The notes under the pieces were generated by a model. That model ran no database searches and had not been told where the DNA came from. It saw only the letters and a program-made list of their open reading frames with translations. From contig NZ_SJXH01000002.1 of the NCBI RefSeq assembly GCF_004336635.1, positions 62,001-126,000 on the forward strand: a DNA stretch of 64,000 bases. The letters run 5' to 3'. The translations under genes and the position numbers were made by a program. Numbering within the stretch: position 1 is the first letter of the stretch; each line of letters starts with the position of its first letter. The DNA comes from Acinetobacter sp. ANC 4862 (GTDB taxonomy: Bacteria > Pseudomonadota > Gammaproteobacteria > Pseudomonadales > Moraxellaceae). Shown here piece after piece: positions 1 to 9,277 of this stretch.

Positions 1-1426
1 CGAAGTGATACCAGAACGCCATCATGGAACGGTTGTTAAAAATTTCGGTAATAATGTGTGCCATACCAATCGCAAATGTTGGCGCACCACCAGTACGCGA
101 AAGAATCGAGCTTTCACCGACTTCCTGAGCCAGTAAAGTCAATGCTTCAGGAGTCACCACAAAGCCTAAAGTACGCACCGCTTCAGCAGCACTTTCAACC
201 GTAGTACCTAATACGGCAGCAGGTGCATTAATTGCGAAATAGACGCCTGGCTCAAGAATGGTGGCACAAATCATCGCCATGACAGCAACGAAAGATTCCA
301 TCAACATACCACCGTAACCAATTACACGAATATCGACTTCATTTTCAATTAGTTTCGGTGTCGTTCCTGAAGAAACCAGAGCGTGGAAACCTGAAATCGC
401 ACCGCAGGCAATGGTAATGAACAAGAATGGGAACATAGAACCTGCAAATACAGGACCTGTACCATCAATGAAATGCGTTACAGCAGGCATTTTCATTTCA
501 GGTAATGCCACCATAATTCCGACTGCAAGACCGGCAATCACGCCAATTTTCAAGAAAGTAGAAAGGTAGTCACGTGGTGCAAGCAGCAACCAAACCGGCA
601 AAACTGAAGCAACAAAACCGTAAGTGATTAAACACCAAGTCAGTTGAGTACCGGAAAGTGTAAAGATCGGTCCCCAATAAGGATCAGCTGCAACATTTCC
701 ACCATAAACAATCGCCAGCATCATCAGCACAAAACCAATGATTGAAACCTCGGCAATTTTCCCTGGACGGAGATAACGCATATATACGCCCATGAACAAT
801 GCAATTGGAATGGTTGCAGCAATACTGAACACGCCCCATGGACTGTTGGTTAAGGCTTTTACCACCACCAAAGCAAGCACTGCAAGGATAATGATCATGA
901 CGCCTAATGCACCCAGCATCACAATCACACCCGCAAAGGAACCCAGCTCCTGCTTCGCCATTTCACCGAGTGAACGACCATCACGACGGGTAGAAATAAA
1001 CAGCACCAAGAAGTCCTGAACAGCACCCGCGAGAACCACACCCACCAACAACCAGATGGTGCCAGGTAAATAACCCATCTGCGCTGCAAGAATAGGACCG
1101 ACTAATGGTCCAGCACCTGCAATGGCTGCAAAGTGGTGACCAAACAGGACATACTTATTGGTTGGAACATAATCCAGACCATCGGCTAGGCGATGTGCTG
1201 GTGTTAAGCGTCTGGCATTGAGTTCAAAAACTTTATTGGCAATAAATAAACTGTAGAAGCGATAAGCGATGCTATATACACAGATGGCTGCCAGGACAAG
1301 CCAGACTGCATTAACATGCTCACCTCTGCTGATTGCAAGTATCCCGAATGACACTGCACCTAAAATCGCGACCAAAAGCCACACTATTTTTGAAGTTATG
1401 GTTAACTTCGGTTGAATCGTTTCCAT
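1..1426 (-). CDS. cstA: CstA-family pyruvate/peptide permease, 3' end missing
   Basis: Multi-pass inner-membrane carbon starvation protein of the CstA/BtsT family, which imports pyruvate and has been linked to peptide use. The first 475 residues are present; the family usually runs to about 700, so the C-terminus lies left of the window. Reading leftwards from the ATG at 1426, the protein has hydrophobic helices from about residue 15. The family blocks FGHHFAAIAGAGPLVGP and STRRDGRSLGEM follow. The gene is alone and reads away from efp. No regulator or start-deciding ribosome site stands out. The family call is sure; the exact substrate is inferred. Confidence 0.9.
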   Translation of the reverse strand, partial: METIQPKLTITSKIVWLLVAILGAVSFGILAISRGEHVNAVWLVLAAICVYSIAYRFYSLFIANKVFELNARRLTPAHRLADGLDYVPTNKYVLFGHHFAAIAGAGPLVGPILAAQMGYLPGTIWLLVGVVLAGAVQDFLVLFISTRRDGRSLGEMAKQELGSFAGVIVMLGALGVMIIILAVLALVVVKALTNSPWGVFSIAATIPIALFMGVYMRYLRPGKIAEVSIIGFVLMMLAIVYGGNVAADPYWGPIFTLSGTQLTWCLITYGFVASVLPVWLLLAPRDYLSTFLKIGVIAGLAVGIMVALPEMKMPAVTHFIDGTGPVFAGSMFPFLFITIACGAISGFHALVSSGTTPKLIENEVDIRVIGYGGMLMESFVAVMAMICATILEPGVYFAINAPAAVLGTTVESAAEAVRTLGFVVTPEALTLLAQEVGESSILSRTGGAPTFAIGMAHIITEIFNNRSMMAFWYHF

Positions 1427-1549
1427 GTAAATCCCTCATATCTAATGCATAAATCAGCGATCATTTTTTATTGTTCGGTATACAGCTGTTTCTTCCTTTG
1501 CGACTCTACTCCTCATGACTTACTTTTCATCTAAGACTTTGGCATAAAA

Positions 1550-1575
1550 AAAGGGATGATTTAAATCATCCCTTT
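1550..1575. terminator. Bidirectional terminator after efp
   Basis: A perfect 26-base palindrome (AAAGGGATGATTT and its complement) with A and T tracts. It lies 25 bases beyond the efp stop. On the cstA side it sits in that gene's upstream region. Confidence 0.85.
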
Positions 1576-1599
1576 CGATAATAGTCTATTTTTAAACCA

Positions 1600-2169
1600 T
1601 TATGCACGTTCTAAATAGTCACCAGTACGGGTATCTACACGAACGCTCTCATCTTGCTGTACGAATAATGGTACACGTACTACAGCACCAGTTTCGAGTT
1701 TCGCAGGTTTACCGCCACCACCAGAAGTATCACCACGTACGCCTGGATCAGTTTCAACGATTTTCAACACAACGAAGTTTGGTGCACTTACTGACAATGG
1801 AACACCATTGAAAAGCATAATTGTACATTTTTCGTTTGAATCGTCTTTCAACCATTTGGCAGCATCGCCCATCGCAGTTTTGTCAGCTGTGATTTGTTCG
1901 AAGCTTACTGGATCCATAAAGTTCCAAAGTTCGCCATCGTTATAAAGGTAATCCATTTCAACTTCAACAATGTCAGCACCTTCCAGTGTTTCATTGGATT
2001 TGAATGTTTTTTCTAAAACTTTACCAGTTTTAAGATTACGCAATTTTACGCGGTTGAATGCTTGACCTTTACCAGGTTTCACATATTCATTTTCCATGAT
2101 TGAACATGGGTTACCATCAAGCATAACCTTTAGGCCTTGCTTAAAGTCATTTGTAGAATAATTGGCCAT
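1600..2169 (-). CDS. efp: Translation elongation factor P
   Basis: EF-P binds between the P and E sites of the ribosome and relieves stalling at consecutive prolines. The 189-residue length is normal. The modified loop reads [10 protein letters not shown] with Lys34 present, which is the residue beta-lysylated in the EpmA/EpmB pathway. The three-domain family blocks ([43 protein letters not shown]) are intact. A GGAG lies upstream of the ATG at 2169. The gene diverges from epmB, whose product supplies the modified lysine, so the pair is functionally linked. The 70-base gap between them holds a 19-base palindrome. Confidence 0.97.
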   Translation of the reverse strand: MANYSTNDFKQGLKVMLDGNPCSIMENEYVKPGKGQAFNRVKLRNLKTGKVLEKTFKSNETLEGADIVEVEMDYLYNDGELWNFMDPVSFEQITADKTAMGDAAKWLKDDSNEKCTIMLFNGVPLSVSAPNFVVLKIVETDPGVRGDTSGGGGKPAKLETGAVVRVPLFVQQDESVRVDTRTGDYLERA

Positions 2170-2205
2170 GAAAGGCTCACTCCAAACTTACTAACTTAAA
2201 TCTAT

Positions 2206-2224
2206 TAATGCTAGACTAGCATTA
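2206..2224. promoter_or_regulatory. Palindrome between efp and epmB
   Basis: TAATGCTAG-A-CTAGCATTA is a perfect inverted repeat with one central base. It ends 15 bases before the epmB ATG and lies 37 bases upstream of the efp ATG. It could be an operator or a small RNA hairpin. On the + strand it runs into a T-rich stretch. Its function is unknown. Confidence 0.4.
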
Positions 2225-2239
2225 TTTTTTACATGTGGC

Positions 2240-3256
2240 ATGATAAACTATTTATATCAAGAGCAAAACTGGAAATCTCAACTCAGTGACCTGATTACGG
2301 ATCCATTAGAGCTTCTAGAGACGCTTCAGCTCTCGCCTGATCAATTATTATCAGGGGCAATCCTGGCTTCTGAACAGTTTAAATTGCGTGTTCCGCGTGC
2401 ATTCGTCGGAAAAATGAACGTTGCTGATCCTCTGGATCCCCTTCTATTACAAGTTTTACCGCATCATTTAGAACTTGAAGATCATCCCGGGTTTGTGACA
2501 GACCCTTTGGGTGAAGAACAAGCCAATCAACAACCCGGTGTACTCCATAAATACAAATCACGCTTTTTACTCACCTTAACCGGTGCTTGTGCAGTGCATT
2601 GTCGTTACTGTTTTCGTCGTCATTTTCCTTATCAGGAAAACCTGCCAAAAAACGAAGACTGGCTCAATATTAAAAACTATATCGAAAGCCAACCCGATAT
2701 TAACGAGGTGATTTTTAGTGGTGGAGACCCGCTTACGCTATCCAATCGAAAATTAAAGCTTTGGATCGATCGCTTGGAATCGCTACCACAAATTAAATTT
2801 TTGAGAATTCATTCACGGGTTCCTATCGTAATCCCCAACCGTGTCGATGAAGAGCTGGTTTCTCTATTAAAAAACAGTAGGCTACGAATTATTCTAGTGG
2901 TACACTCAAATCACGCGGCTGAGCTTGATGATTTTACTTGCGCTAAACTTTCACTCTTGGTTCAACAACAAATCACCGTGCTCAATCAGGCAGTTTTATT
3001 AAATGGGGTCAATAACTCTGCGCAGGTTTTAGTGGATTTAAGTTACCGCTTGTTTGATGCAGGCGTGATGCCATACTATTTACATGTGTTAGATAAAGTA
3101 AAAGGTGCGCATCATTTTGACTTAAGTCCTCAGCAAATTAATCTTATATATAAAGATGTTTTAGAGAACCTTCCTGGATATTTGGTTCCTAAACTCGTTA
3201 GGGAAATAGCGGGTGAAAAAAATAAAACACCGCTTTTTGGGGTTTCAACTTTTTGA
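2240..3256 (+). CDS. epmB: EF-P lysine 2,3-aminomutase EpmB
   Basis: Radical-SAM, PLP-dependent enzyme that converts (S)-alpha-lysine to (R)-beta-lysine, which EpmA attaches to Lys34 of EF-P. At 338 residues it matches E. coli EpmB (YjeK) rather than the longer catabolic aminomutases. The radical-SAM cysteines are in CAVHCRYCFRRHFPY at about residues 114-128. The downstream block EVIFSGGDPLTLS is also typical. The gene diverges from efp, a common arrangement. EpmA is not in the window. The PilZ-domain gene begins 14 bases after the stop and may be co-transcribed. Confidence 0.94.
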   Translation: MINYLYQEQNWKSQLSDLITDPLELLETLQLSPDQLLSGAILASEQFKLRVPRAFVGKMNVADPLDPLLLQVLPHHLELEDHPGFVTDPLGEEQANQQPGVLHKYKSRFLLTLTGACAVHCRYCFRRHFPYQENLPKNEDWLNIKNYIESQPDINEVIFSGGDPLTLSNRKLKLWIDRLESLPQIKFLRIHSRVPIVIPNRVDEELVSLLKNSRLRIILVVHSNHAAELDDFTCAKLSLLVQQQITVLNQAVLLNGVNNSAQVLVDLSYRLFDAGVMPYYLHVLDKVKGAHHFDLSPQQINLIYKDVLENLPGYLVPKLVREIAGEKNKTPLFGVSTF

Positions 3257-3270
3257 GTTAAATAATAACG

Positions 3271-5016
3271 ATGCTTATGAGTACTTCAGATATCTTCCAA
3301 ACGCCAACAGAATTAAAGTTGGAACAACTGAGCTTTTGTCCATCTAATGCAAAAGGGCTACAAGAATGGGTATCTAATTTATCCATTCTGCAACTCGGAA
3401 ATTCTTCAAAAGAACTTTTCAATGCGTTACTGGAAATATCAGAACTTAAATGCCCAGAAATGCTGCGTTTTGATTTAATTCAAATCTTGCACCCAACGAT
3501 TGATAATGTATTGATCAGCCTGGAAAAACATTTTTTCAATCAAGGTTTGATCACAAACGATCGTAGTGATCAAATTATTGAATTGGCTATGCTTTTGCGT
3601 AGCCATTTCGCCAAAATTTATATTGATATTTCAAAACGTTGTAACACCCAATTAAGTCTGCAAAAGTTTTCTATCTTTGCCTTTAATCAAAAGAAAAGTT
3701 TACAGACTGCCCGAATTGTTGCGACTTATTACGCATTACAGCAACTGGCATTACTACTGTACCAACAACATTTGTTGTATAGTACACCGTTATTTGGTCA
3801 ATGGCTGGTCGCACATCAATTGCTCGAATGTGCGATTAATAATAATTTTTATCAAACCAATATCAATCAAATTTTAGATACGCAGCATCAATTACAAACG
3901 ATTGCGCACGCTTATTCACAGCTTATTTTATTGGATATTTTCAATACGCATCAAATTCGCCCATCAGAAATGCAAGGCTTATATTTATGTAGTTTTGACT
4001 GGGCAAAACTGGTTCACATTTTACCGAAAGAAACCACGCTTTCTCGCTATATTGTAGATACCAATAAAGATCATCCACCGGTTTTCAACACCAATCAAGC
4101 GAGTCTTTACAAGCCGACCATTTATATTTCAACACAACATTTATTGGATCATCTGTCTGAGACCCAAACTAAAAAGGCGGGTTATTTATCACGTAATGAA
4201 AAGCTATTCCTGACGCCGGCATTACACTTTCATATCCATAACCTACTTACAACTAATATTGAACGTCGCCATGAGCGCTACGAATATTCAGCGCAATTGC
4301 AGATCTGTTTTAGCCTTTCTGTGGCGCACTTTTACCTCTCTAAAGGTAAAAACTTTCAAGAGACTTTGGATTTAGAAAATAATTATCAGTTCCAAAATGA
4401 AAGTAGCTTTATCAACTCCATGAATTCCAATATTCCTGCTGAAACCAATACAGCTAAAGTTCTGGATCGTGAAGCAAAACAAATCTATCCAGCTGATGTG
4501 CTGGATATCAGTGTCAATGGTTACCGAATTAAGTGGACCGGTACTACACCTTCAAATTTAAAAACCGGAGAATTTATTTTAATTCAGGAAAATACCAACA
4601 GCCCTTGGCGTGGCGGTGTGGTTCGCTGGATTAAACAGTCGACAGAAAAAAGTCTGGAACTTGGGCTTGAAGTATTAGCTCAAGACTTATTCCCCTGCTC
4701 AGTCATGGTGAAAACTGAGCGTAATAGCAGTAACTACCAACCTGCTCTTATCGTTCAAACCTCTCAACTCGATAATGTTTCGACCAGTTTAATTGTATCG
4801 GGCTCACACATATTTAGAGAAAAACAAACCATTCATTTGCGATTAGGAAAAGAAGAACTAAAAATTTACCTGACCAAAGCACAGCTTATTACTCAAAGTT
4901 TTATTCGTTTTGAATTTGAATTACTGAATGATCAGCAAGAAATCCTGATCACAAACTTCATCAACAAACAAATGAATGAAATCAAGAATCACGATTTATG
5001 GGAAGCATTGAAGTGA
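3271..5016 (+). CDS. PilZ-domain protein, probable c-di-GMP receptor
   Basis: 581-residue protein with no signal peptide or membrane span, mostly helical in its first 320 residues (no family recognised there). The C-terminal third shows the two PilZ signatures that bind cyclic-di-GMP: RRHER (RxxxR) near residue 332 and DISVNG (DxSxxG) at about 412-417. They are separated by a polar insert longer than in usual PilZ domains. The 3' end overlaps the FimX-like gene, so the two are translationally coupled. A PilZ-type gene next to fimX is also reported in Pseudomonas (from memory). A second in-frame ATG at 3277 is possible. The PilZ call is moderately sure; a role in type IV pili is inference. Confidence 0.6.
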   Translation: MLMSTSDIFQTPTELKLEQLSFCPSNAKGLQEWVSNLSILQLGNSSKELFNALLEISELKCPEMLRFDLIQILHPTIDNVLISLEKHFFNQGLITNDRSDQIIELAMLLRSHFAKIYIDISKRCNTQLSLQKFSIFAFNQKKSLQTARIVATYYALQQLALLLYQQHLLYSTPLFGQWLVAHQLLECAINNNFYQTNINQILDTQHQLQTIAHAYSQLILLDIFNTHQIRPSEMQGLYLCSFDWAKLVHILPKETTLSRYIVDTNKDHPPVFNTNQASLYKPTIYISTQHLLDHLSETQTKKAGYLSRNEKLFLTPALHFHIHNLLTTNIERRHERYEYSAQLQICFSLSVAHFYLSKGKNFQETLDLENNYQFQNESSFINSMNSNIPAETNTAKVLDREAKQIYPADVLDISVNGYRIKWTGTTPSNLKTGEFILIQENTNSPWRGGVVRWIKQSTEKSLELGLEVLAQDLFPCSVMVKTERNSSNYQPALIVQTSQLDNVSTSLIVSGSHIFREKQTIHLRLGKEELKIYLTKAQLITQSFIRFEFELLNDQQEILITNFINKQMNEIKNHDLWEALK

Positions 5017-7115
5017 GAAATCCATTATTGTCTAAAAAGTTAAAACGTACCGAAACACGTTTACTCATTATCGATGATAATCAAATACGTTTTAACCAAA
5101 TTCGTGATCTTTTAACGTCGAGTGAACATATTGTACAGGCAACATTGCTGGATGATTTACAAACTTTTGAAAAACAATTACATCAAAATTGGGATCTGGT
5201 CATTTTTGGCCGTGCCTATGACTTAAAATACGAACAAGCCTTAAGTTTAATCCAATTATCAAAACAACCGAACTTGCCGGTTATCCTTCTAAAACCAGAG
5301 GATTATCAGGCAGAGCAATATGCGGGTTATATTCATAAAGGCATTTACGACATTTTAAATCTGGATTATCCAGATCGTTTTTATCTTGGCTTACTTCGTG
5401 CACTTTCATTCAGTCGTTTAATGCTTACTCAACAACATTTAATGGAGGAATTAGAGTCTGCACAGACCCATGCACAATCTTTAGTACATGATAGCAACAA
5501 GGCGGTTGCGCTTATTCAAGAAGGCATTCATATTCAGGCCAATCCTGAGTATTTACAACTCTTTGGGATTAAAAATGAGGAAGACATTGTCGGTCTTCCT
5601 TTGCTTGATCTGTTACAACCGAAAGATTTGAACGACTTCAAGTTACGCTTTAAAAAAATTACTCAAGGTCAGTTTGATTTAGGTCGATTAGAAATCGCCA
5701 CGTTAAATGATCATGTTTCTATTCCGAATCCGCTTAAAATCGAATTTTTACCTGCTACGGATGAAGATGCATTACAAATTACCATCGATATCGAAACTTC
5801 AGAAGCGAGCAATGTAGCATCTGGAACAGCTGATAAAAATGTGCAGAAACCAAATACCTATCAGTTAATTAACCGAACTATTACTAAACAGCCTTCTGAT
5901 ATTAATGCACTTGTACTCTTCTCTTTAGCCTCTTGTCCTGAAGCTATTTTTGAAGGTAATTGGGTCACTTCAAAAAACTATTTCAGTCAAATAAAAGAGT
6001 TTTTAAAAGAACAAACCCATGCTCCATTATTTAAAGTGTCACCAGGTATTTTAGCCGGTTTATTCCAGGCAGAATCTAAAGCAAAATTAGAATCCAAGCT
6101 TATTGGTTTAAGCTCATTAACCAAGCCACAATTATTGACAGTCAATCAATCTAGTTACCCGCTTAATTTAAAAATTGGTTATGTGATATTAGATAGTGAA
6201 ATTCGTGATGAAAGTCATTTTGAAAAATTTATTAATTCTGCTTACAACACCACTTTACCACAAAATGAGTCGACTCCAGAGCTTAAGTTAGAAACGCATT
6301 TAGATATTCCAACTATGGAAATTCAGCGTACAGAAACGAAGCCATTAATTTCTTCACCTGAATCTTCATTAATTAAAGCTTTAGAAAAAAGCTTAGAGCG
6401 TGGAGAAATTCATCTTAAATATCAACAACTCTATGACAAACAAGATAGTAACTTATACACTTATGAAGTGACCAGTGGTTTCATTTTTGAAAACGCCTGG
6501 AAAGACTTATCAGGTTTAAGAGAGCTAAAAGAAGATCCGGAATTATCGATTAAACTAGATCGCTGGATATTAGTTGAATCATGCAAGCAATTGCATAATT
6601 TTATTACCCAATATCCTGAAGCAAAATTGATTGTAAATTTGAATAAAGAAGTGTTATTTCACGATCGAACTTTCCCTGAATTTATTTCCAAACTGATTAC
6701 GATTGTACGCAGTAAATTAAGCCATCCGCTGATTTTACAATTTTCAGAAGAAGATCTAACTCAGAATCTTTCAGATGCGCAAAAATATATAGCGCAGCTA
6801 CACCAGTTTGGTGCCAAAATAGCATTACGAGACTTTGGTAATACTATTTATAGTGAATCTGCTTTACGTCAACTGGATATCAACTGCTTAACATTACACC
6901 GCACACTGACTGAAATGTTAAATACAGAGCAATCTACTGAGGAATTACAGGAAAAAATCAAAACTTTCCAAGAAATTAAACCTGTTGAAATCATGCTGCG
7001 TGAATTAAATGATATGACGCTTTTCGCCAATGCCTGGAATGTTGATGCACGCTTTATTCAAGGGGATTATTTCCAGAAAAAACTGGATCACCTGATTGAT
7101 GTACAAGACCAATAA
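5013..7115 (+). CDS. FimX-like REC-PAS-GGDEF-EAL protein with degenerate catalytic sites
   Basis: About 700 residues with the domain order of Pseudomonas FimX. It has a receiver-like domain (about 20-140, RLLIIDDNQ) and a PAS domain (about 160-235). A GGDEF-like region without its motif (about 290-430) and an EAL-like region (about 455-700) follow. The EAL motif reads EVTSGF, the DDFG block reads LRDFGN and the late EGVE block reads LRELND, so phosphodiesterase activity is unlikely. FimX proteins are c-di-GMP effectors for type IV pilus assembly. Start: GTG at 5013 overlaps the preceding TGA, with GGAAG 7 bases upstream. An ATG at 4998 is in frame but lacks a good site. Orthology to fimX is inferred from architecture. 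Confidence 0.72.
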   Translation: MRNPLLSKKLKRTETRLLIIDDNQIRFNQIRDLLTSSEHIVQATLLDDLQTFEKQLHQNWDLVIFGRAYDLKYEQALSLIQLSKQPNLPVILLKPEDYQAEQYAGYIHKGIYDILNLDYPDRFYLGLLRALSFSRLMLTQQHLMEELESAQTHAQSLVHDSNKAVALIQEGIHIQANPEYLQLFGIKNEEDIVGLPLLDLLQPKDLNDFKLRFKKITQGQFDLGRLEIATLNDHVSIPNPLKIEFLPATDEDALQITIDIETSEASNVASGTADKNVQKPNTYQLINRTITKQPSDINALVLFSLASCPEAIFEGNWVTSKNYFSQIKEFLKEQTHAPLFKVSPGILAGLFQAESKAKLESKLIGLSSLTKPQLLTVNQSSYPLNLKIGYVILDSEIRDESHFEKFINSAYNTTLPQNESTPELKLETHLDIPTMEIQRTETKPLISSPESSLIKALEKSLERGEIHLKYQQLYDKQDSNLYTYEVTSGFIFENAWKDLSGLRELKEDPELSIKLDRWILVESCKQLHNFITQYPEAKLIVNLNKEVLFHDRTFPEFISKLITIVRSKLSHPLILQFSEEDLTQNLSDAQKYIAQLHQFGAKIALRDFGNTIYSESALRQLDINCLTLHRTLTEMLNTEQSTEELQEKIKTFQEIKPVEIMLRELNDMTLFANAWNVDARFIQGDYFQKKLDHLIDVQDQ

Positions 7116-7161
7116 GTCTTGTGCACATTTTCTTGCTGCGAAATACATAAATTTCAGGAAT

Positions 7162-7192
7162 AAAAAAAACGGGCATATTGCCCGTTTTTTTT
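7162..7192. terminator. Bidirectional terminator between FimX-like gene and rpmE
   Basis: Hairpin ACGGGCA-TAT-TGCCCGT with A8 before and T8 after. It serves the two convergent genes. Confidence 0.9.
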
Positions 7193-7204
7193 AATTTGAC
7201 GGTA

Positions 7205-7435
7205 TTAGTCAGGACGTTTGATAGAACGTGACATACCAGCAAAACGTTGTTTGAACTTGTCAATACGACCACCTTGGTCAACATTCTTCTGTTTACCAGT
7301 ATAGAATGGATGGCAAGCTGAACATACGTCAAGGTAAAGAGTTTCTTTACCAATCGCTGAACGAGTTTCGATTACGTTACCACATGAACAAGTAGCAACT
7401 AATGTTTCATATTTTGGGTGAATATCGGCGCGCAT
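7205..7435 (-). CDS. rpmE: Ribosomal protein L31
   Basis: 50S subunit protein bL31 of the zinc-binding (C+) type, 76 residues. The zinc ligands are Cys16, Cys18, Cys38 and Cys41 (CSCG and CSACH), and HPFYTGKQ follows. The gene stands alone with its own terminator. A TATAAT-like -10 element is readable on the - strand near 7600, implying a leader of about 150 bases. C+ L31 is the form normally used when zinc is plentiful. No C- paralogue is in the window. Confidence 0.96.
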   Translation of the reverse strand: MRADIHPKYETLVATCSCGNVIETRSAIGKETLYLDVCSACHPFYTGKQKNVDQGGRIDKFKQRFAGMSRSIKRPD

Positions 7436-7637
7436 CGTCGATTACTCCTAAGTTAAGAAAGGCTTATGCTGTCATCGCAATTGATCACTCTCATGGTTCA
7501 TGAGGAAAAAAGCTTCTTCAAAAAAAGCGAGACCAACACCATAACAGACCATTCTTTTGGCCCACCGAGACGGATACCGCCAGAGCTAAGCACAACAAGT
7601 GGGCGTAATTATACGGCAAAAAATATCAGATAGCGAA

Positions 7638-8636
7638 TTATTCTTTTAACTCATCTACAGCTTTAAATTCATCCAAATTGTGCTTCGACCAATAATTGGC
7701 AATTACCCCACAGACCATCAACTGAATCTGATGAAAGATCATAATCGGTAAAACAATCATCCCTAAAGGCTGTCCGATAAATAAGATTTGTGCCATCGGG
7801 ATACCACTGGCTAAAGTTTTTTTAGAACTGCAAAAAAACATTGCAATTTGATCTTCCCGATTAAACCCCATCCATTTTGGAATATATAAAGCCAACAGCA
7901 TGATAATAGTTAAAAACACTGAACAAGCCAGAGTCAAAATCAATAGTGTTTCCCAACTCACTACGTCCCACAATCCAGCAACGACTGCCCCGCTAAAAGC
8001 ACCATAGACCACCATCAAAATAGTGCCCTGATCGAATGCTTTGACGATCTCCGGTAATTTCAACATATACGGATAAACATAAGGACGTAATATTTGCCCC
8101 AATATAAAGGGTACCAGCAACAATAATGTAATTTGAAGAATCGAAGATGTTGGGTCAAAGCCATGTTGTGACTGACCTAAAATAAAGAAACTGACCAATA
8201 CTGGGGTAATAAACATCCCGATAATATTGGAAAATGAAGCACTACATACTGCACTGGCCACATTGCCTTTGGCAACCGACGTAAAAGCAATTGAAGACTG
8301 CACGGTTGATGGCAAGAAGCACATGAACAAAAAGCCCCAGTACAACTCCTGCCCCAAAACAGGCAATAAAAGCGGCTTCGCCAACAGCCCTAATAGTGGA
8401 AAGAGTGCAAATGTAAAAGCAAATACCACCACATGGAATTTCCAGTGCATGATGCCTTGAACGACCGCTTCTCTGGACAGTTTTGCCCCATGCAAAAAGA
8501 ATAAAATCGCAATTGCGCCAGAAGTAATCACCCCAAAGATATTTGCAGCAAGACCTGATACTGGAACTATTGTTGCCAAGATCACCATGACAATCAGCAA
8601 AATGGTAAAGCGGTCCAATGCCAATAATTTTAACAT
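7638..8636 (-). CDS. SBF-like (bile acid:sodium symporter family) transporter
   Basis: 332-residue inner-membrane protein with about ten hydrophobic segments, beginning near residue 8. It belongs to the SBF-like group that contains E. coli YfeH. Family features include FFLHGAKLSREA and the helix-breaking region CFLPSTVQSSIAFTSVAKGN near the middle. The substrate is unknown for this group. AGGAAG lies 6 bases before the ATG at 8636. A strong hairpin with a U-tract stands about 20 bases before the ATG, so expression may be controlled by transcription attenuation. gloA lies upstream on the same strand. Confidence 0.85.
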   Translation of the reverse strand: MLKLLALDRFTILLIVMVILATIVPVSGLAANIFGVITSGAIAILFFLHGAKLSREAVVQGIMHWKFHVVVFAFTFALFPLLGLLAKPLLLPVLGQELYWGFLFMCFLPSTVQSSIAFTSVAKGNVASAVCSASFSNIIGMFITPVLVSFFILGQSQHGFDPTSSILQITLLLLVPFILGQILRPYVYPYMLKLPEIVKAFDQGTILMVVYGAFSGAVVAGLWDVVSWETLLILTLACSVFLTIIMLLALYIPKWMGFNREDQIAMFFCSSKKTLASGIPMAQILFIGQPLGMIVLPIMIFHQIQLMVCGVIANYWSKHNLDEFKAVDELKE

Positions 8637-8656
8637 TGCTACTTCCTGTAATAATT

Positions 8657-8718
8657 GAAAAAATAAAAAAGCCCAATAAGTGAATTTACCTACCGGTAAA
8701 GTTTCATCTTACTGGGCT
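8657..8718 (-). promoter_or_regulatory. Terminator-like hairpin in the leader of the SBF-like transporter
   Basis: On the - strand, AGCCCAGTAAG pairs with CTTATTGGGCT around an inner stem (CTTTACC/GGTAAA, loop GGTA). The tract TTTTTTATTTTTT follows. It ends about 20 bases before the transporter ATG. It could terminate gloA transcripts, but the space left is too short for a downstream promoter, which favours an attenuator. Confidence 0.6.
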
Positions 8719-8861
8719 AAATAAATAAAGCCAGTTTTTCAACTCAATGTTGACTATTTAGTTTATCTATATCACTTTATGATTAGACTTTTTTCATAAA
8801 CCCTTTTATTTCTCTCATAGGAAGAAAAATAAACAGGATGTCAACACTTATGAAAAGTCTA

Positions 8862-9272
8862 TTAGTTATTACGGGCATCTTTATCTTGCTGAATCAGCTC
8901 GATTTTATAACCGTCCGGATCTTCAACAAAAGCGATCACGGTGACGCCGCCTTTCATAGGACCCGCTTCACGGACGACATTACCACCACGCGCTTTAATT
9001 TCTTCACACGCTTTATAGGCATCATCTACCGCAATCGCAATATGACCGTAGGCATTGCCCAGTTCATAACTTTCAGTATCCCAGTTATGGGTGAGTTCCA
9101 ACACAGTATGATTTTCTTCATCACCATAGCCCACAAAGGCTAAAGTGAAACGACCTTCTTCATAATCACGTTTACGAAGCAAAGTCATACCGAGTACTTC
9201 AGTATAGAATTTTAAAGATTGTTCTAAATTACCTACACGTAACATGGTATGCAGCATGCGCATATTATTCAT
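8862..9272 (-). CDS. gloA: Lactoylglutathione lyase (glyoxalase I)
   Basis: Cytosolic metalloenzyme that converts the methylglyoxal-glutathione hemithioacetal to S-lactoylglutathione. 136 residues, one VOC fold. The metal ligands of E. coli GloA align with His8 (MLHTM), Glu in TVLELTH, His in YGHIAIAV and Glu in [25 protein letters not shown] is the family opening. An internal Met at residue 4 would give the E. coli-like MRMLHTM start. The ampG-like stop lies 5 bases upstream of this start, so the two probably share a transcript. Confidence 0.94.
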   Translation of the reverse strand: MNNMRMLHTMLRVGNLEQSLKFYTEVLGMTLLRKRDYEEGRFTLAFVGYGDEENHTVLELTHNWDTESYELGNAYGHIAIAVDDAYKACEEIKARGGNVVREAGPMKGGVTVIAFVEDPDGYKIELIQQDKDARNN

Positions 9273-9277
9273 CCTTA

